A stretch of DNA of 64,000 bases from the NCBI GenBank assembly GCA_029945375.1, contig CM057065.1, positions 434,001 through 498,000 of the forward strand, in the 5' to 3' direction. This DNA comes from Agaricus subrufescens. Its lineage: Eukaryota; Basidiomycota; Agaricomycetes; Agaricales; Agaricaceae. The translations under genes and the position numbers were made by a program. Positions 1 to 11,812 of this stretch are shown one piece after another; positions within the stretch are counted from its first letter, which is position 1, and the number at the start of each line of letters is the position of its first letter. Under the pieces are notes generated by a model. The model saw only the letters and a program-made list of their open reading frames with translations. It searched no databases and was not told the origin of the DNA.

Positions 1-1162
1 GGTCTTCGTTCCTTCATCGCGGCCATTGATAGAAAGGAAAACCGATGTGCGATGATCGACTGAAAGCTTGGGAGACTCGGTGACGCTCTGCATAATAGCA
101 GACTTTCCTACTCCTGCAGCTCCAACGACCCAGCGTGTCTTTCTGCTTCCCTCGCAGTGACCAATAAAATGGAGGCATCGTTCGAGAATTGCCAAACGAG
201 TTCCGGGATGACATCGAGGGGGTGGATCGCGGGCCGAGGAATCAGCTGCCGCACCAGGAATTGTTTCCTTCAAAAGGTCTTTCATGACTAGCAGAGCGGC
301 GATCAACACTAGTTCCAAAACTCAGTATGCTGCTTACATTGGTTCGAGATGTCTAGTAGAGTAACGATCAACAACAGTAACAAAATTAGGTATGTTGCTT
401 ACATTGGTTCGAGATGTTGATGTTCGTGACTAACAAAGTTGTATGTTGGCATTGGGAGACCATCATGTGAAGTCAAAACGACTTACTTGCAGCATTGGTG
501 GCTTCAACGAAGTTTGACCCCACAACAGAGACGCCCTGTGCGTTTTTGAATACTTCTTGGCCCTGATGCTGCGATGGCAATGGCGATGGCGATGGCGGTG
601 ACGTGAGATCCTTGGATGAAGATGGCTATGGATTGTTTATCATCGTTATCTTCCAGTCAAATTTAAAGAGGAGACTCACGTATTGTTGTTCAACAACCAA
701 GGATTGTTGCGAATGCGTTGCAGGTGAATAAGACGGATGCAGGGCATGGGTCGAGTCCGTCAAATTAGAGATAGGTGGGACAGAAATAGCTGTATGAGCA
801 GCTATATCTGGGGGAAGGGGCTTGGGCGTCGAGATCGATGTGATTGGAGGCGATGCTGGCAAGGATTGACTAGTGGAATCTCCCCGCGCCTTTGCCACAT
901 CAAGACTGTCTGGGGAATTGTTGAGATGTGTTATGCCACTGCGATTGAATGAACAAGACGTACCAGCGTCAGCATGCTGGTGCTGCTCCGGAGCATCCTG
1001 TCTGGAGGAAGGACGGGAGGACAGAGCAGGATGAGGGGAATGGGAGTTATTGAGAGAATTGGCTTGTGATGGGTGTGAGCGAGATGAGTGGTGAGGACGT
1101 AGGAAGCGAGAAAGGCGGGAGTTGAAGTCGGGCATACTGGCGTAGGTCGTAGGCAGGAGCAA
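1..1162 (-). CDS. NACHT-domain STAND/NLR protein, N-terminal part (NLR-A), cut by the window edge
   Basis: Fungal STAND NTPases of this kind are thought to act as intracellular NOD-like sensors. I read four exons: 680-1162, 487-562, a 15-nt microexon at 338-352, and 1-287 running off the window. All junctions are GT-AG and the phases agree with the complete paralog at 25061-28066. Exon 1 encodes a Ser/Pro-rich, probably disordered N-terminus; translation may start at 1162 or at the second Met (MPDFNSRLSRFLRPH). Exon 2 encodes the motif VVGSNFVEATNA. Exon 4 carries Walker A (GAAGVGKSAIMQ). The visible part has no frameshift or stop and aligns base for base in length with 26915-28066. It starts about 0.5 kb from a divergent NLR remnant on the plus strand. 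The substrate or ligand is unknown. Confidence 0.85.
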
Positions 1163-1696
1163 GGTTCACTTCAGCCATTGTCCATGCAACCACAACGTGC
1201 CACTTATTTATAGCACACGCACTAGTGTCCCCGTTTTGCCCACGCTCATATGCCAATGCTGAATTGGGTGTTCTTCCAATTCGCGAGGTGTGTATGTTGT
1301 GCATTGGCGCATTTCAACACCGCAGAAGCACTATGGCCCCGAGGCATCCATCCCACGGGTATACCAGTTTGTAAGACGCTTTCTTTGGCTTTAGCATAGT
1401 GGTGAGCTCCGAATTCAAAGACATCAGGGTTTTGAGTGAAACACCGCACAGGCAACAAGCAGAGTGTGTTTCTCAGAACAACAGTCACCACCTGACCAGT
1501 AAAAGAATTGTGAATGGCTCACTCAGATTTGGCCAGGATGACCTCGTCGGGTAATGACTTAGACAAACATGGATCGTCCAAGAGAGAGGTTGTGACGACC
1601 AGACTACATGGGGACCGTGAAGCATGAACGAGCCGACCATGCTAATTGGGAATTCCCACGAGGCACTTCTCTGCCTGCCATCCTACCACCCGCCGT
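1163..1696. promoter_or_regulatory. Shared upstream region of two head-to-head NLR genes
   Basis: This gene-free stretch separates the start of minus-strand NLR-A from the start of the plus-strand NLR-B remnant. About 330 bases of it (to roughly 1495) are similar to 28067-28430, upstream of the intact NLR, so it probably holds the ancestral promoter. Part of it recurs at 18786-18883 and 24811-24895. I see no clear TATA box. Confidence 0.45.
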
Positions 1697-3613
1697 ATGC
1701 CACGATCTTTGTTCCAACTTTTTCAACCCCTGCGCTTTCGCAGATCACGCTCACCCCAACTGTCTTTGTCACACCCTTCAAATGATGCAGGCAATTCCCG
1801 GCTCACCAGACCTTATCACGCCTCCTGCCCTGCGCCCGTACCCTTTGTCAGAGCAGGCGGTGTATGCAGCCGCTACCACTTCTCGATCAGATTCAGACCA
1901 TCCGCTTGCACCTGAAATTCCTGTTTGCGGATGACGCTGTAGACCCAGTCAATCTTCATGAGCATCACGTCAGGCAACTCCTGATGCCGAACAGCCCACA
2001 CACTTTGTATCTTCTTCCAGCCCCACTACCGTCATTCAAGCCCAAAACAATATTGAACCGCGACCTGCGACATGTATACTTACGATGGCACAACAACAGC
2101 CGTTGAGTTCTGAAGCTGTAACCGTGAGCTTCTTTGTGTATTTTAATCGCGATTGAAAAATCACAAACTCTCATAGCCTTCATCAAGGCCCGATCTTTCA
2201 CAACCACAGGTTCAGAATCAAGGAATGTTCAATCAAGCCCAGATTGTTTCTGCGACGGGAAACTTCGTCTATGGCAACAAGGCCAATGGTGAGAGAATGG
2301 CACTGAATATTTCATTTGCCAGTACTAACAACATTTTTACCAGTCGCTATCAACACAACCTCAAGTCAATGTAAGGAATCAAGGTCCCTCTTTCATCGCT
2401 TCTATTGATTCTCATTTTTGGTAGTCATGGAGAAGCTTCTGAAGGAAACTATCCCTGGGGCAGCATCCGATTCCTCTGCTTGTGACTCCCCTCTGCGATG
2501 CCATCCTGGAACCCGCTTGGCCATTCTTGGATGGTGCATAGCCTTCAATCACAACTGCAATAGCATGAAAAAGATACGTTGGGTAGTCAGTGTGGCTGGA
2601 GTAGGAAAGTCAGCTGTCATGCAAAACATTACAGAGTCTCCTGAACTGTCAGTAAACTACCATGTGTCAGTTTCTTTTCTGTCAATTGACGTCAGGATGG
2701 AACAAAAGCTGTGACTACACTCTCCTCTCAGTTCGCCGCCAAATCTAACGTCTATCATGAAATCATCGAGCCAGAGATCGTTCGTGATCCATCACTTCTT
2801 CAATTATCCATGGTAAAGCAGTTCAACAAGTTGATTGTCAAGCCCTTCATACACAACCAGGAACTGAACTCTGCTAGTCGCGTCCTGGTCATCATTGATG
2901 GCCTTGATGAATGCGCCAATCCACACACCCAGCAAGACCTCCTACGTCTCATATCTGATCCCTGCATCAATCATCTTTCGTCACCCTTAGTCTGGCTCAT
3001 TGCCAGTCGCCCCGAAATGCACATCACATCCTTCTTCTCTGGGCGTGGTATCATCCACCCTTATGAGAAGGAGGAGGATCCTGTAAATTCCAACGAGGCT
3101 CATGCTGACGTTGAATGGTTCCTCCGTAACCAATTGATGGGGCGTGAGACTCACTCGATCCGCTGTGGCCCGAGGAACGACACATTTGGAAAGTCGCGGA
3201 TGCAGCCTGCGGGCTATTTGCATATGCACAGACTGTCACCAGATATATCGTTGACTGGAGGGTTGGAAGTCCCGTATCGCAGCTCCCCAATGTCCTGAAT
3301 ATCATTGACAAGCACCCCATGATACACCTCTCGCAAGAAGAGTACCCGATGGCTCTACTGGATGCATTGTATGCGCGAATTCTATTGAACGTTTCCCCTA
3401 AAATCCTGTTTATTATACACAAAATTATATTGGCATTAGCATCGCCTTGGGATTGGGCTCTGGCGCCTGAGTATAGCCATAATTTTGTTGTCTTACGCAG
3501 TTGGTTAGGTATAACACCCGACAAAGCCTCCGCTGCTCTCAATTGCCTTTGTTCTGTGTTCAAAATGTCTCTGCGCGACGAAATGATGATCCTGATCACG
3601 GCATTAAGTACAG
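1697..3613 (+). pseudogene. Decayed NACHT NLR (NLR-B)
   Basis: A diverged NLR copy keeps the family's exon order. A start-like exon near 1697 (MPRSLFQLFQPLRF) resembles the N-terminus of the intact NLR. An exon at about 2226-2289 encodes IVSATGNFVYGNKAN, matching the VVGSNFVEATNA exon. A small exon near 2344-2370 follows, then the NACHT exon starting at about 2412. Walker A is GVGKSAVMQ near 2610, and Walker B (RVLVIIDGLDEC) lies near 2880-2915. Reading frame is lost near 2700 and again near 3290, so no single product is possible. Homology stops at about 3620, where a TIR element has inserted. The degradation shows this is not functional. Confidence 0.8.
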
Positions 3614-3821
3614 GTTTGATGAGGGGCTACAGCAAATACGAGGAGCCCACACGCGGACAAGGGTTACACGTGGACTAACATGCGGACACACGCAGACAAA
3701 CATGAGGGGGTGCAGATGGGTGAAGGTTGAATATGGGGTAGAGGAGGGTCTAACATAGGCAGGGAGTGGGGAGAAGGGTTTATTTATTACTGAAGATGAC
3801 AAGAGTGATACTGGCCACTCA

Positions 3822-6418
3822 TGTTGATAAAGCAGAGCTGCTACCTGCAGCATGGAGATCGGATAGACTCACATTGCTAATAATTCCTAGGCGCATCAGC
3901 AAAAAGTTTGGTTACTTGAAGCTACTTGAGACTTACTTGAAAATTCTTCAAGTAGCCTTCAAGTAGTTTTTCTCCTCAAGTATGCTCAAGTCAGGGTCTA
4001 ATCTTGAAGAGCTACTTGAGACCAAAATTTCAAGTTGTCTTTCAAGCTCTCCCAAGCCTTTTCAAAATGAGCATTCCAAGCATCTGCAAATAATTCCTCA
4101 GTAGTGTCAAGTAAACTCAAACTACTTCAAGTCTAGTCTCTAGAGTATCTCAAGATCTCATAAGTATGACACCAAGTGTATTCCATGCTTTGTTGTATAT
4201 CTCAAACCTATCTCAAGCTACTTGATGTATATTACAAGTTGTATCAAGTATCTTTCAAAGACATCTCAAAGTTCCAACTGTATCTCAAGTTATTTCAAGT
4301 ATGTTTTGAAATTGGATCATGTAAATCTCAAGTTGCTCCAAGAACATCCAAGTGAGCACAATAATATAAATAAAATACATTACATACACTATGTATGATC
4401 TACCAATATATAATAACATAGCAGATACTCACATGGATCTCCCTTAAAGTAGGCTATAGGCATATACAAGAAAGGTAGCTAGACCTAGTCTTGAAGCTCA
4501 GAAATGCACTTTGAAACATGAGAAAATAAAGACTCAACATAGGCCAGCTTATCCTTATTAGATCTCCCAAAAATACCCCTAAAAAAGCGTCCTAAATAAG
4601 CAAAAAAAGCGCCCTAGATAAGCTACAAATAAGCTATAAAGGTACTAGATGAATAAAAGAATGAGTACTCAACTTTGAGACAGGTTTGTGGGGTAGGGAG
4701 AAGGAGAGAGGATATAGAGGGCAGGGTAGATGGTGGTTGAGAGAAAGAATCAATTGCTGCACCCGAAACAGAAGTTCAACATGTCACATGACCTTTTGAC
4801 ATCAATTTTCGGGCCAGCATCCCCCAAACAGTGGGTGGGGGTAGTTTCTGGGCCATTTCTGCATATAATCTGATGATCTAATGACGTATATATATGTTGT
4901 CTATGTCTATGATTCCAAATCTCATTTTATAAAAATTTAATATTGACTTTCTGACAAGATACAAGAACAATAACATATAAAAAACGCAAAAATGAGCTTA
5001 ATCTCCTCCAGATGTCATAGAAAAAAAAATCTACTTTTACATTTGCATTTCCCAGCCTTTTATACATATACATACATCTTCACATCATCAAATTTGATAT
5101 AGAAAATTGGTATAACTCAGTTGTGCTTTTTAATATTTCCATAATGGGTATGTTATTTGACAAAAACAAATAGACATACTCATGTTAATTTATTTCTTTG
5201 TAATTTGTAATTATTTTTGCAGAATTTTACAACCAGCATAACAGGCTCTACAGGAACAAGTATGTCACATGACCTTTAGACTTAGAATTTCGAGTACAAG
5301 TCCCCCAAACTATAGCTGAGGGTGGTTTCCATCTCATCTCTGCACAGATTTATATGATTTAAATGTATCAATATATGTTTTCAAGGCCCAGAAATCCAAA
5401 TCTGATGTCAAATAAATTTTTCTACATGTTTTTGGTGAGATGTGTCCCTAAACATATATAAAAAACACAAAAATGTGCTATATATCCTTCAGGCTTGATC
5501 AGAGAAATAATGTAAACTCATATTCAAACTCTTGAGCCTCAAATATATATACTTCAGTTGTATACATACAAGATTCTAAGCAGAAAAGTGGCAGCATACA
5601 TAACTCCTGCAATGTTTTCCTATATCTCCATAGATAGTGTATTCCATGATAAATGTATAGACAGCCTTACTTATCTAAATGTCTTATTTTTGTTTACATT
5701 GTGACTATAGTTGTTTCCCTGGGTTTCTTGTCTAAGTCTAATGTAATCCAATGCAACTTGAGCTTTTAATTGGGGGTTAGTTGAGGTCTACTTGAGGCCA
5801 ATTTGCAGCTAATTTGAGATCTACTTTTATCTACTTGTGTTTGATTTGAGCTGACTTGCATTTGACTCAAATCTAACTTGAATCTAACTTGCATTTGACT
5901 GGCATCAACTTGAGTTTGTTTGGGTTTATTTGTGAACAACTTGAATCTACTTGCTTTTGCCTTGATGACACCATGAAACAGGCTGTATTTTCAAGAAGAT
6001 TTTCAAGCAAATTTACTTGAAGCCTCACTTGGACAATTACTTGACCCAGTTGAATAGCTCATCAAGGTGCTCTCAAGTACTGATTTTCTCAAGTTGCCTC
6101 AAGTTGGCAGACTTTTTGCTGATGTCAGGCAGTAGGAGGATTGAGGTAGAAGATAGAACTTGTAGAGCTAAGAGAGCTTGTAGAGCGAAGTGAGAGAGGA
6201 AACTGAACTGTTATTCTATGGAATACATGTAGGGTTTATATACTCGACAAAGAACCTCATAGTGGTAAAGGGTAATGTGAAACATACAGGTAAAACAGGA
6301 GTCCGCAGAAGGAGTCTGCAGTAAACATGCATAAAACGATTGAAAAGGTGTGGCATAGTGCACAGTAGTTGCTCATACACGTCATACTGAGCGTATAACT
6401 TGAGGTATTTCATCAACA
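3822..6418 (-). repeat. Copia 3' LTR, interrupted by a DNA element
   Basis: LTR sequence is present at 3822-3892 and 6131-6418. The two parts total 359 bp, exactly the length of the intact 5' LTR. The gap is the 2.2-kb insertion at 3893-6126. Confidence 0.95.
3893..6126. mobile_element. Non-autonomous DNA transposon (2.2 kb) inside the Copia LTR
   Basis: The ends carry inverted repeats (CATCAGCAAAAAGTTTG at 3894 and the complement of CATCAGCAAAAAGTCTG ending at 6124). The 4-bp AGGC is found on both sides (3889-3892 and 6127-6130). Subterminal regions (about 3905-4350 and 5740-6110) are full of short CAAGTA/TACTTG/CTTGAA motifs in both orientations, as in transposase-binding arrays. The middle is AT-rich, holds a diverged direct repeat of about 240 bp (near 4770-5000 and 5225-5480) and has no long ORF. 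The intact 5' LTR gives the exact empty site. The superfamily is uncertain. Confidence 0.8.
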
Positions 6419-6427
6419 CTCCTCCTT
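6419..6427 (-). other. Copia polypurine tract
   Basis: The minus strand reads AAGGAGGAG immediately before the TG of the 3' LTR, the expected plus-strand primer position. Confidence 0.7.
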
Positions 6428-6434
6428 GAGTAGA

Positions 6435-9400
6435 CTACTGTTCACGCAATCCTAACATAGGGCAGAATGTATTAAACTTGATTTTCTCGAGATTTTTGGT
6501 CATGATGTCAGCAGGATTTTCTTGGCCATCAATCCAGTCAATTTTGATCCGCTTTTCCTCAAGAAGATTCTGAACAAAGTGAAAGCGAATATCAATATGT
6601 TTAGATCGCTTTTCTTGGACTTCTGAGGTGGCCCAAAATAGGCTTCCCAAATTATCTCCATAGAGAAGGGGTGTGTCAATATCAAAACCTACTTCGGTAA
6701 GAAGTTGGGACATCCAGACAAGTTGTTGCGAACAATCAGAGAGAGCCATATATTCAGCTTCCGTCGATGAAAGTGCAACAGTTTTTTGTTTGCAACTCAA
6801 CCAAGATACTGGACCATCAGCGAGTGTGCAAAAGTTGCTGGTGATTGATTTCTGGTCTTCGGGATCAGATGCCCAATCAGAATCTGAATAAGCAATTATA
6901 CCAGAATTTGAGTTTCCATCAAACTCAAGAAATCTATTTTTAGTACTGTTAAGATACTGTAGCAAATGCATTCCAGTGGTATAATGTTCCTTGTTAGGTT
7001 TTACCATCTGTTGCGATAATTTTACAACCGCAAATGCAATGTCTGGTCGAGATCCGATCATAAGATACATTAAGGATCCAACTAATTGCTGGTATTTTTG
7101 CCTGAATTCAGGTTTAGGCATTTTGTCGGAAGTAGAGAACACAAAACCTTTCGGTAATGGTGTTTCTTCAGATCCAGATTTAATTCCGAATCGATCGAGT
7201 ACTTTCTGAAGGTACTTCTGCTGATGCAGAAAGACTTTTTGACGAGGTCTATCTCTAGAGATTTGCATCCCGAGGAACTCAGTCATTTCGCCTTGATCAC
7301 GACATTCCCATTTAGTAGAAAACTTTAGCTTCAACTCTTGGAGGAGCTTAGAATTCTTTTTGCCTAAAAAGGCTATGTCATCAACATAAACTACAGCGAT
7401 AACTAATTTGCGAGTTTTAGGATGTCGATAATAATATACGCCTGCATCGGACTTGCATTGGGTAAAACCGATTTCGGTCATGCTAGCGGTGAGTTCTTTC
7501 CACCAGCTTAGTCCGGCTTGTTTAAGGCCATATAGGGCACGGCGTAATCTCCAGACTTTATTTTCCTTTCCAGGAACTCTAAATCCTTCTGGTTGCGACA
7601 TATAGATTTCTTCATCCAGTTTGCCATAAAGATAGGCGGTTTTAACATCAACACTGAACATATCCCAATCTTCCATGGCAACAACGCCGAAAAGAAGACG
7701 AGCAGTTTTGTAGCGGACTACTGGAGAGAATAATTCGTTATAGTCAATTCCCTCGACTTGAGAGAATCCTTTAGCAACCAGTCGAGCCCAAAGGCGACCA
7801 TCACTCTTCTCGTTAAACACCCATCTATTTTTAATGGTTCTTCGACCTTTCGGGAGATCCACTAATTCATAGACACCTCTTTGTTGTAAGGCTTTTAATT
7901 CTTCTAAACAAGCATCAATCCATTTTTTGCGCGTTGCCGCAGGCAATTGTGACAAGTCCTTAAATTGGACCGGTGTTTGGATTTTGTTTGCAAGTTCGAA
8001 GAGAAAGTTATTTAACCTTACTCCTCCTTCTCTGAGAAGAACTTGAATATCCTCCATTTGGTCATTGTTGTCATCCTCCTCCTGGTTTGGAGTAGGGCGT
8101 GATCCGAATTGTACGGGGGGGTATTTCAGTGCCATGTTCTTTTTCCCAATCTTCAGCCCTTTGTTGGGCTTCGTCAAATTGTCGGCGAATTTCTTCGCGA
8201 CGTTCAGTGACGTCATCATTAGGAAGTCTGGCTTTCTGACGATCAGATCTAGAAGGAACTCTATTTCTGATCCGTTCATCCATTTCAGGTAAGAAGGGTT
8301 GTTTCTCATAATCCCGAAGAATCTTAGCTGGCAGTTTATTGCCATAGACATTATCCGGACAGTTAGGAACTTGAGATTCTCTTTCTGATTGTCAGAGTGG
8401 AGGTCTTTCAGATTCATCAGGTGGTGATTCTGCACGCCTTTTTCCTCTATTCCATTGTGGCTTTTCCTGTTGTGGAATTTGCTGTGGTCTGGAAGGACCA
8501 GGTGATGGAGGAGGTGATCTCGGCGGTGATGCCGGAGGATCAGGCGGATTATGAGGAGGTTGCTGCGGTGCAGCAGGTGGAGGACCCGGTGGAGGGTCAC
8601 GAGGATGTGAAGGACTAGGTAAGTCCGGAGTTTCATCACTTGTTTCATCAGGGGATGAATCCCTGGAAAGTTCCTCATCAATTTGTTTTTCGAGGTTACT
8701 TGGTTTAGATGACGAACATTTAGGAAAGTATGATTCGTCAAATATGGCATGTGGGCCGATGAACACAGCGTTATTTTTAGTGTGTCTAATGAACTTGTAA
8801 TTCGTGCCGTCATAGCCAATGAATAACATAAGTTCGGAACGTGCAGAGAGTTTATCCTGTCGGATCTCATCTGGTAAATACACGTGTGCACCACATCCAA
8901 ATACTCGGATTAAGGACAAATTTGGTTTGGTTCCGAAGAACAATTCGAATGGTGTTTTCCACTTTAACCGTTGCATTGGAGTGCGATTGTAAATATAAAC
9001 CGCATATGACATAGAGAATTCCCAATAAGAATCCGGGAGGCATGCCTGCAACCGTAATGCTTGTGATTTCTCATGCAAGGTTCTATTAAGTCGTTCTGCG
9101 GCCGTTCTGTTGGTGAACGTGGGGTGACGACATTTCATGCTGAATTCCGTTTGCTGCCAGATATTCTTTTAGAACTCCACTAGTGTATTCTCCTCCTTGA
9201 TCAGTGCGTAGTCGCACGACTTTCTGGCCAGTAGATGTAGCCAAGAATGTCAAGATGTTTTTCATCTGATTTGGAGCTTTGCTTTTCTTGGATAGTGTGA
9301 CAATGAAAGCGACACCAGAGTAGTCGTCCATTATAGTCATAATCCATTTATAGCGATGATATGATAATACAGGTAGTTCGAACAGGTCGGAATGAACCAG

Positions 9401-11758
9401 TTCAAGAATCTTTTTAGCACGGCTTTCAGATGGTGGAAATTGTTTTTGGGTTAATTTACCCTTAACACAACCATCGCAAACCCCTTTAGATTTCGGAATC
9501 GTAATTCTGGGTACTCCCTGAGTTTCCTCACAGAATTGATTCAGTACAAAATCAGAAGGATGTCCTAATCGACGATGCCAAGTTTGATAATCAGCAGGCT
9601 GGAGTGCTTTCGCAAACTCTTTGGGGTGTTTCTTTACAATCCTGGAAAGGACTGCTGGGATATTTTGGTAATGCCCAGAGACACCGCTCATAACAGCGCA
9701 ATTATCTTTATCTCAAAATGTATGTAACTTTGCATCGGCTTCTAATCTCAGGCCTGATCGCAATAATTGGCCAGCCGAGATGAGCCTCATATGTGTACCT
9801 TCGATATAGAAAATGGGCCAGAGTTTCGTCACTAAAGTGGACTCGGCACCAGTTTTGGGATCTATGACTAAGTGTTCTATGAAGATTGTTCCTCGACCCT
9901 TAATATTTTGGGGAGTAGAAGCGGTGTGCACTAATCCGAAGAAACCCATTTGTATCAAAGCGAAGTCCAATAGGTTTCCGGTAAAGTGTGCTGAAGCACC
10001 AGAATCAATCATCCACTTAATGTCATAGTGACTGCATTTGATAGTCGAACTTATGAAGAGAGATTCACACAAAGGAGTCAGATCATCGAGAAGAGCGCCT
10101 CTAGCACTTGATTCCATCGCATAAATATTACAAATCGGACTATTATACATAGAGAGAGCTAATACTCGATCCATCAAATGTACATCAACTGACTCTTGTC
10201 CGGTCGATCCTCGGGGCAAATGGGCGCATTGACCCATGCTTGCAACTCGGGATTCATGTAAGATCTGAAACATGTGATTAGTAGAGGCATGTGAAGAGGA
10301 TGGGGACACTTGCGCATACGACCCTTCCTTTGTATCCATATCGCCATCATACTCGTCTTCTTCATCTCCAAGAGAGATTAAATCTTCATCTTGTCCTTTC
10401 TTCTCATCGATAAGGGAAGGCCCTTGCTCCACAATTTCCATTGACCCAAAGCCATCGATCGTGTGATCGATCAGGGATTCCGTTCCTTCATCTGGGAATG
10501 CTTCTTTGCAGATGTCGATGCTTTCTGGAGTGTTGAGAACTACGTCCCCCAAGCATTTGTCCCATGCAAGCAGGGCTTTCAGCTTGGCTTCTTGGTAGGG
10601 CGTGACCCTGCCAGTCCGAAGACGAGGATCAGTTGTCCTACAAACTGTTATGGCCAATAGGGTATTCGTGATGTCCACGTAATTCCCATGTGGGTTCCAC
10701 GAAAAGACGTGGCCATTGGTGTATTTGCCAATAGACCAGACATCCGGTGCCGGGTTAGACTGAAGTGTAACCAGATGTTCGCATTTCATGGGGTAGACAT
10801 GAACCCATTCATGCATCAAGGAATATTTCCGGCATTGATGAACCCAGCGATTGGTTCGACGATACCGGTCCAGATCAACATCGCCATCATATGATGATTC
10901 TGGTGCGCAAGGAATGTGCAGGCGCCGGAAATAGCCACATCAGGAATCGAATGATCATTGATCATAAGGGATGAAATCATCTGCACAAACCCCATAGAGT
11001 TCATTGCAAATTTCCGAAGATGTGATTGTGCGGTTATCACCATCATCAGATTCATATGCCTGATAGATTTCTGAAGTAGTCACAGACCAGTGTGGGACGG
11101 CAGGAGGTGCAACATCCGCAGAAGTCAGGGACCAGCCATGTGGCGTTTCATCAAATGCCCAGCCACGATAGACATCGGAAGGGAGTTCCAGAGTCATTTC
11201 GTAATCCACGGGTTCCGAGGGTTCCCATTGATTGTGGGCATATTCCGATTCCCGAATGGAATGATCATGGATTGTCCAGGCAGGATATCCATCCGTACCG
11301 GGTAGCCATGTTCCATCATCCGTGGGATCGGAGACAGAAGTTCCAGGGGTCGGAGTAGGTGACGAATATTGTGGAATATCATTCCGCCATTCGCAAATCC
11401 AATTATAAAATTGGTCAGATGCGGTTGAGTGGTCGGAAAGTTCATCGTCATCAGAGTGATTCAGATGATTGCAATTATGGCCATTGCAGTAAGGGTGTGC
11501 GATGTGACCACAATTGAAGTGACGATCACAATCCAAAGGTGAAGAAATAGGATAAACGATTTCGTCAGTGTGATATTCCTCTGGAGTAAGAATGGGAGAA
11601 AATGCACCGGAAGGAGCGGAGATAGGAGTAGATCCCATCATCATGTTCTCGACCTTTCCTTGACATATGCGCTCCACCAGGGAGCATGTGGAAGGAGCCG
11701 GTACTTCGGCTACCATGGGGAAGGTGATCGCAGATGCCGCATTGTAATCTGCAGGCAC
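6435..11758 (-). pseudogene. pol: Copia Pol polyprotein (protease, integrase, reverse transcriptase, RNase H), broken
   Basis: Domains appear in order on the minus strand. An acidic linker spans 10955-11758. The aspartic protease motif (WMIDSGASAHFTGN) lies near 10010. GAG-pre-integrase (WHRRLGHPSDFVLNQF) lies near 9570, with integrase core motifs HSDLF and RTDQGGEY. The reverse transcriptase segment has WVFNEK, the YVDD active site near 7390, and RNase H (YSDSDWA near 6880 to SSTEAEYMAL). The frame shifts near 10950, 10818, 9100 and 8400, with compensation near 8060. An in-frame TGA stands at 9713-9715. RT and RNase H motifs remain intact in the last 821-codon frame. This copy cannot make a full Pol. 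Confidence 0.9.
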
Positions 11759-11812
11759 TTCCTCGATTTGGGCTACACCACCTTGGTTCTTGCCCTTGCC
11801 TTTGCCTCGGCC

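Noticed and set aside
626..1162. Separate 178-aa gene on the minus strand
   Set aside because: It is exon 1 of NLR-A read into its intron; the matching frame at 27569-28066 behaves the same way.
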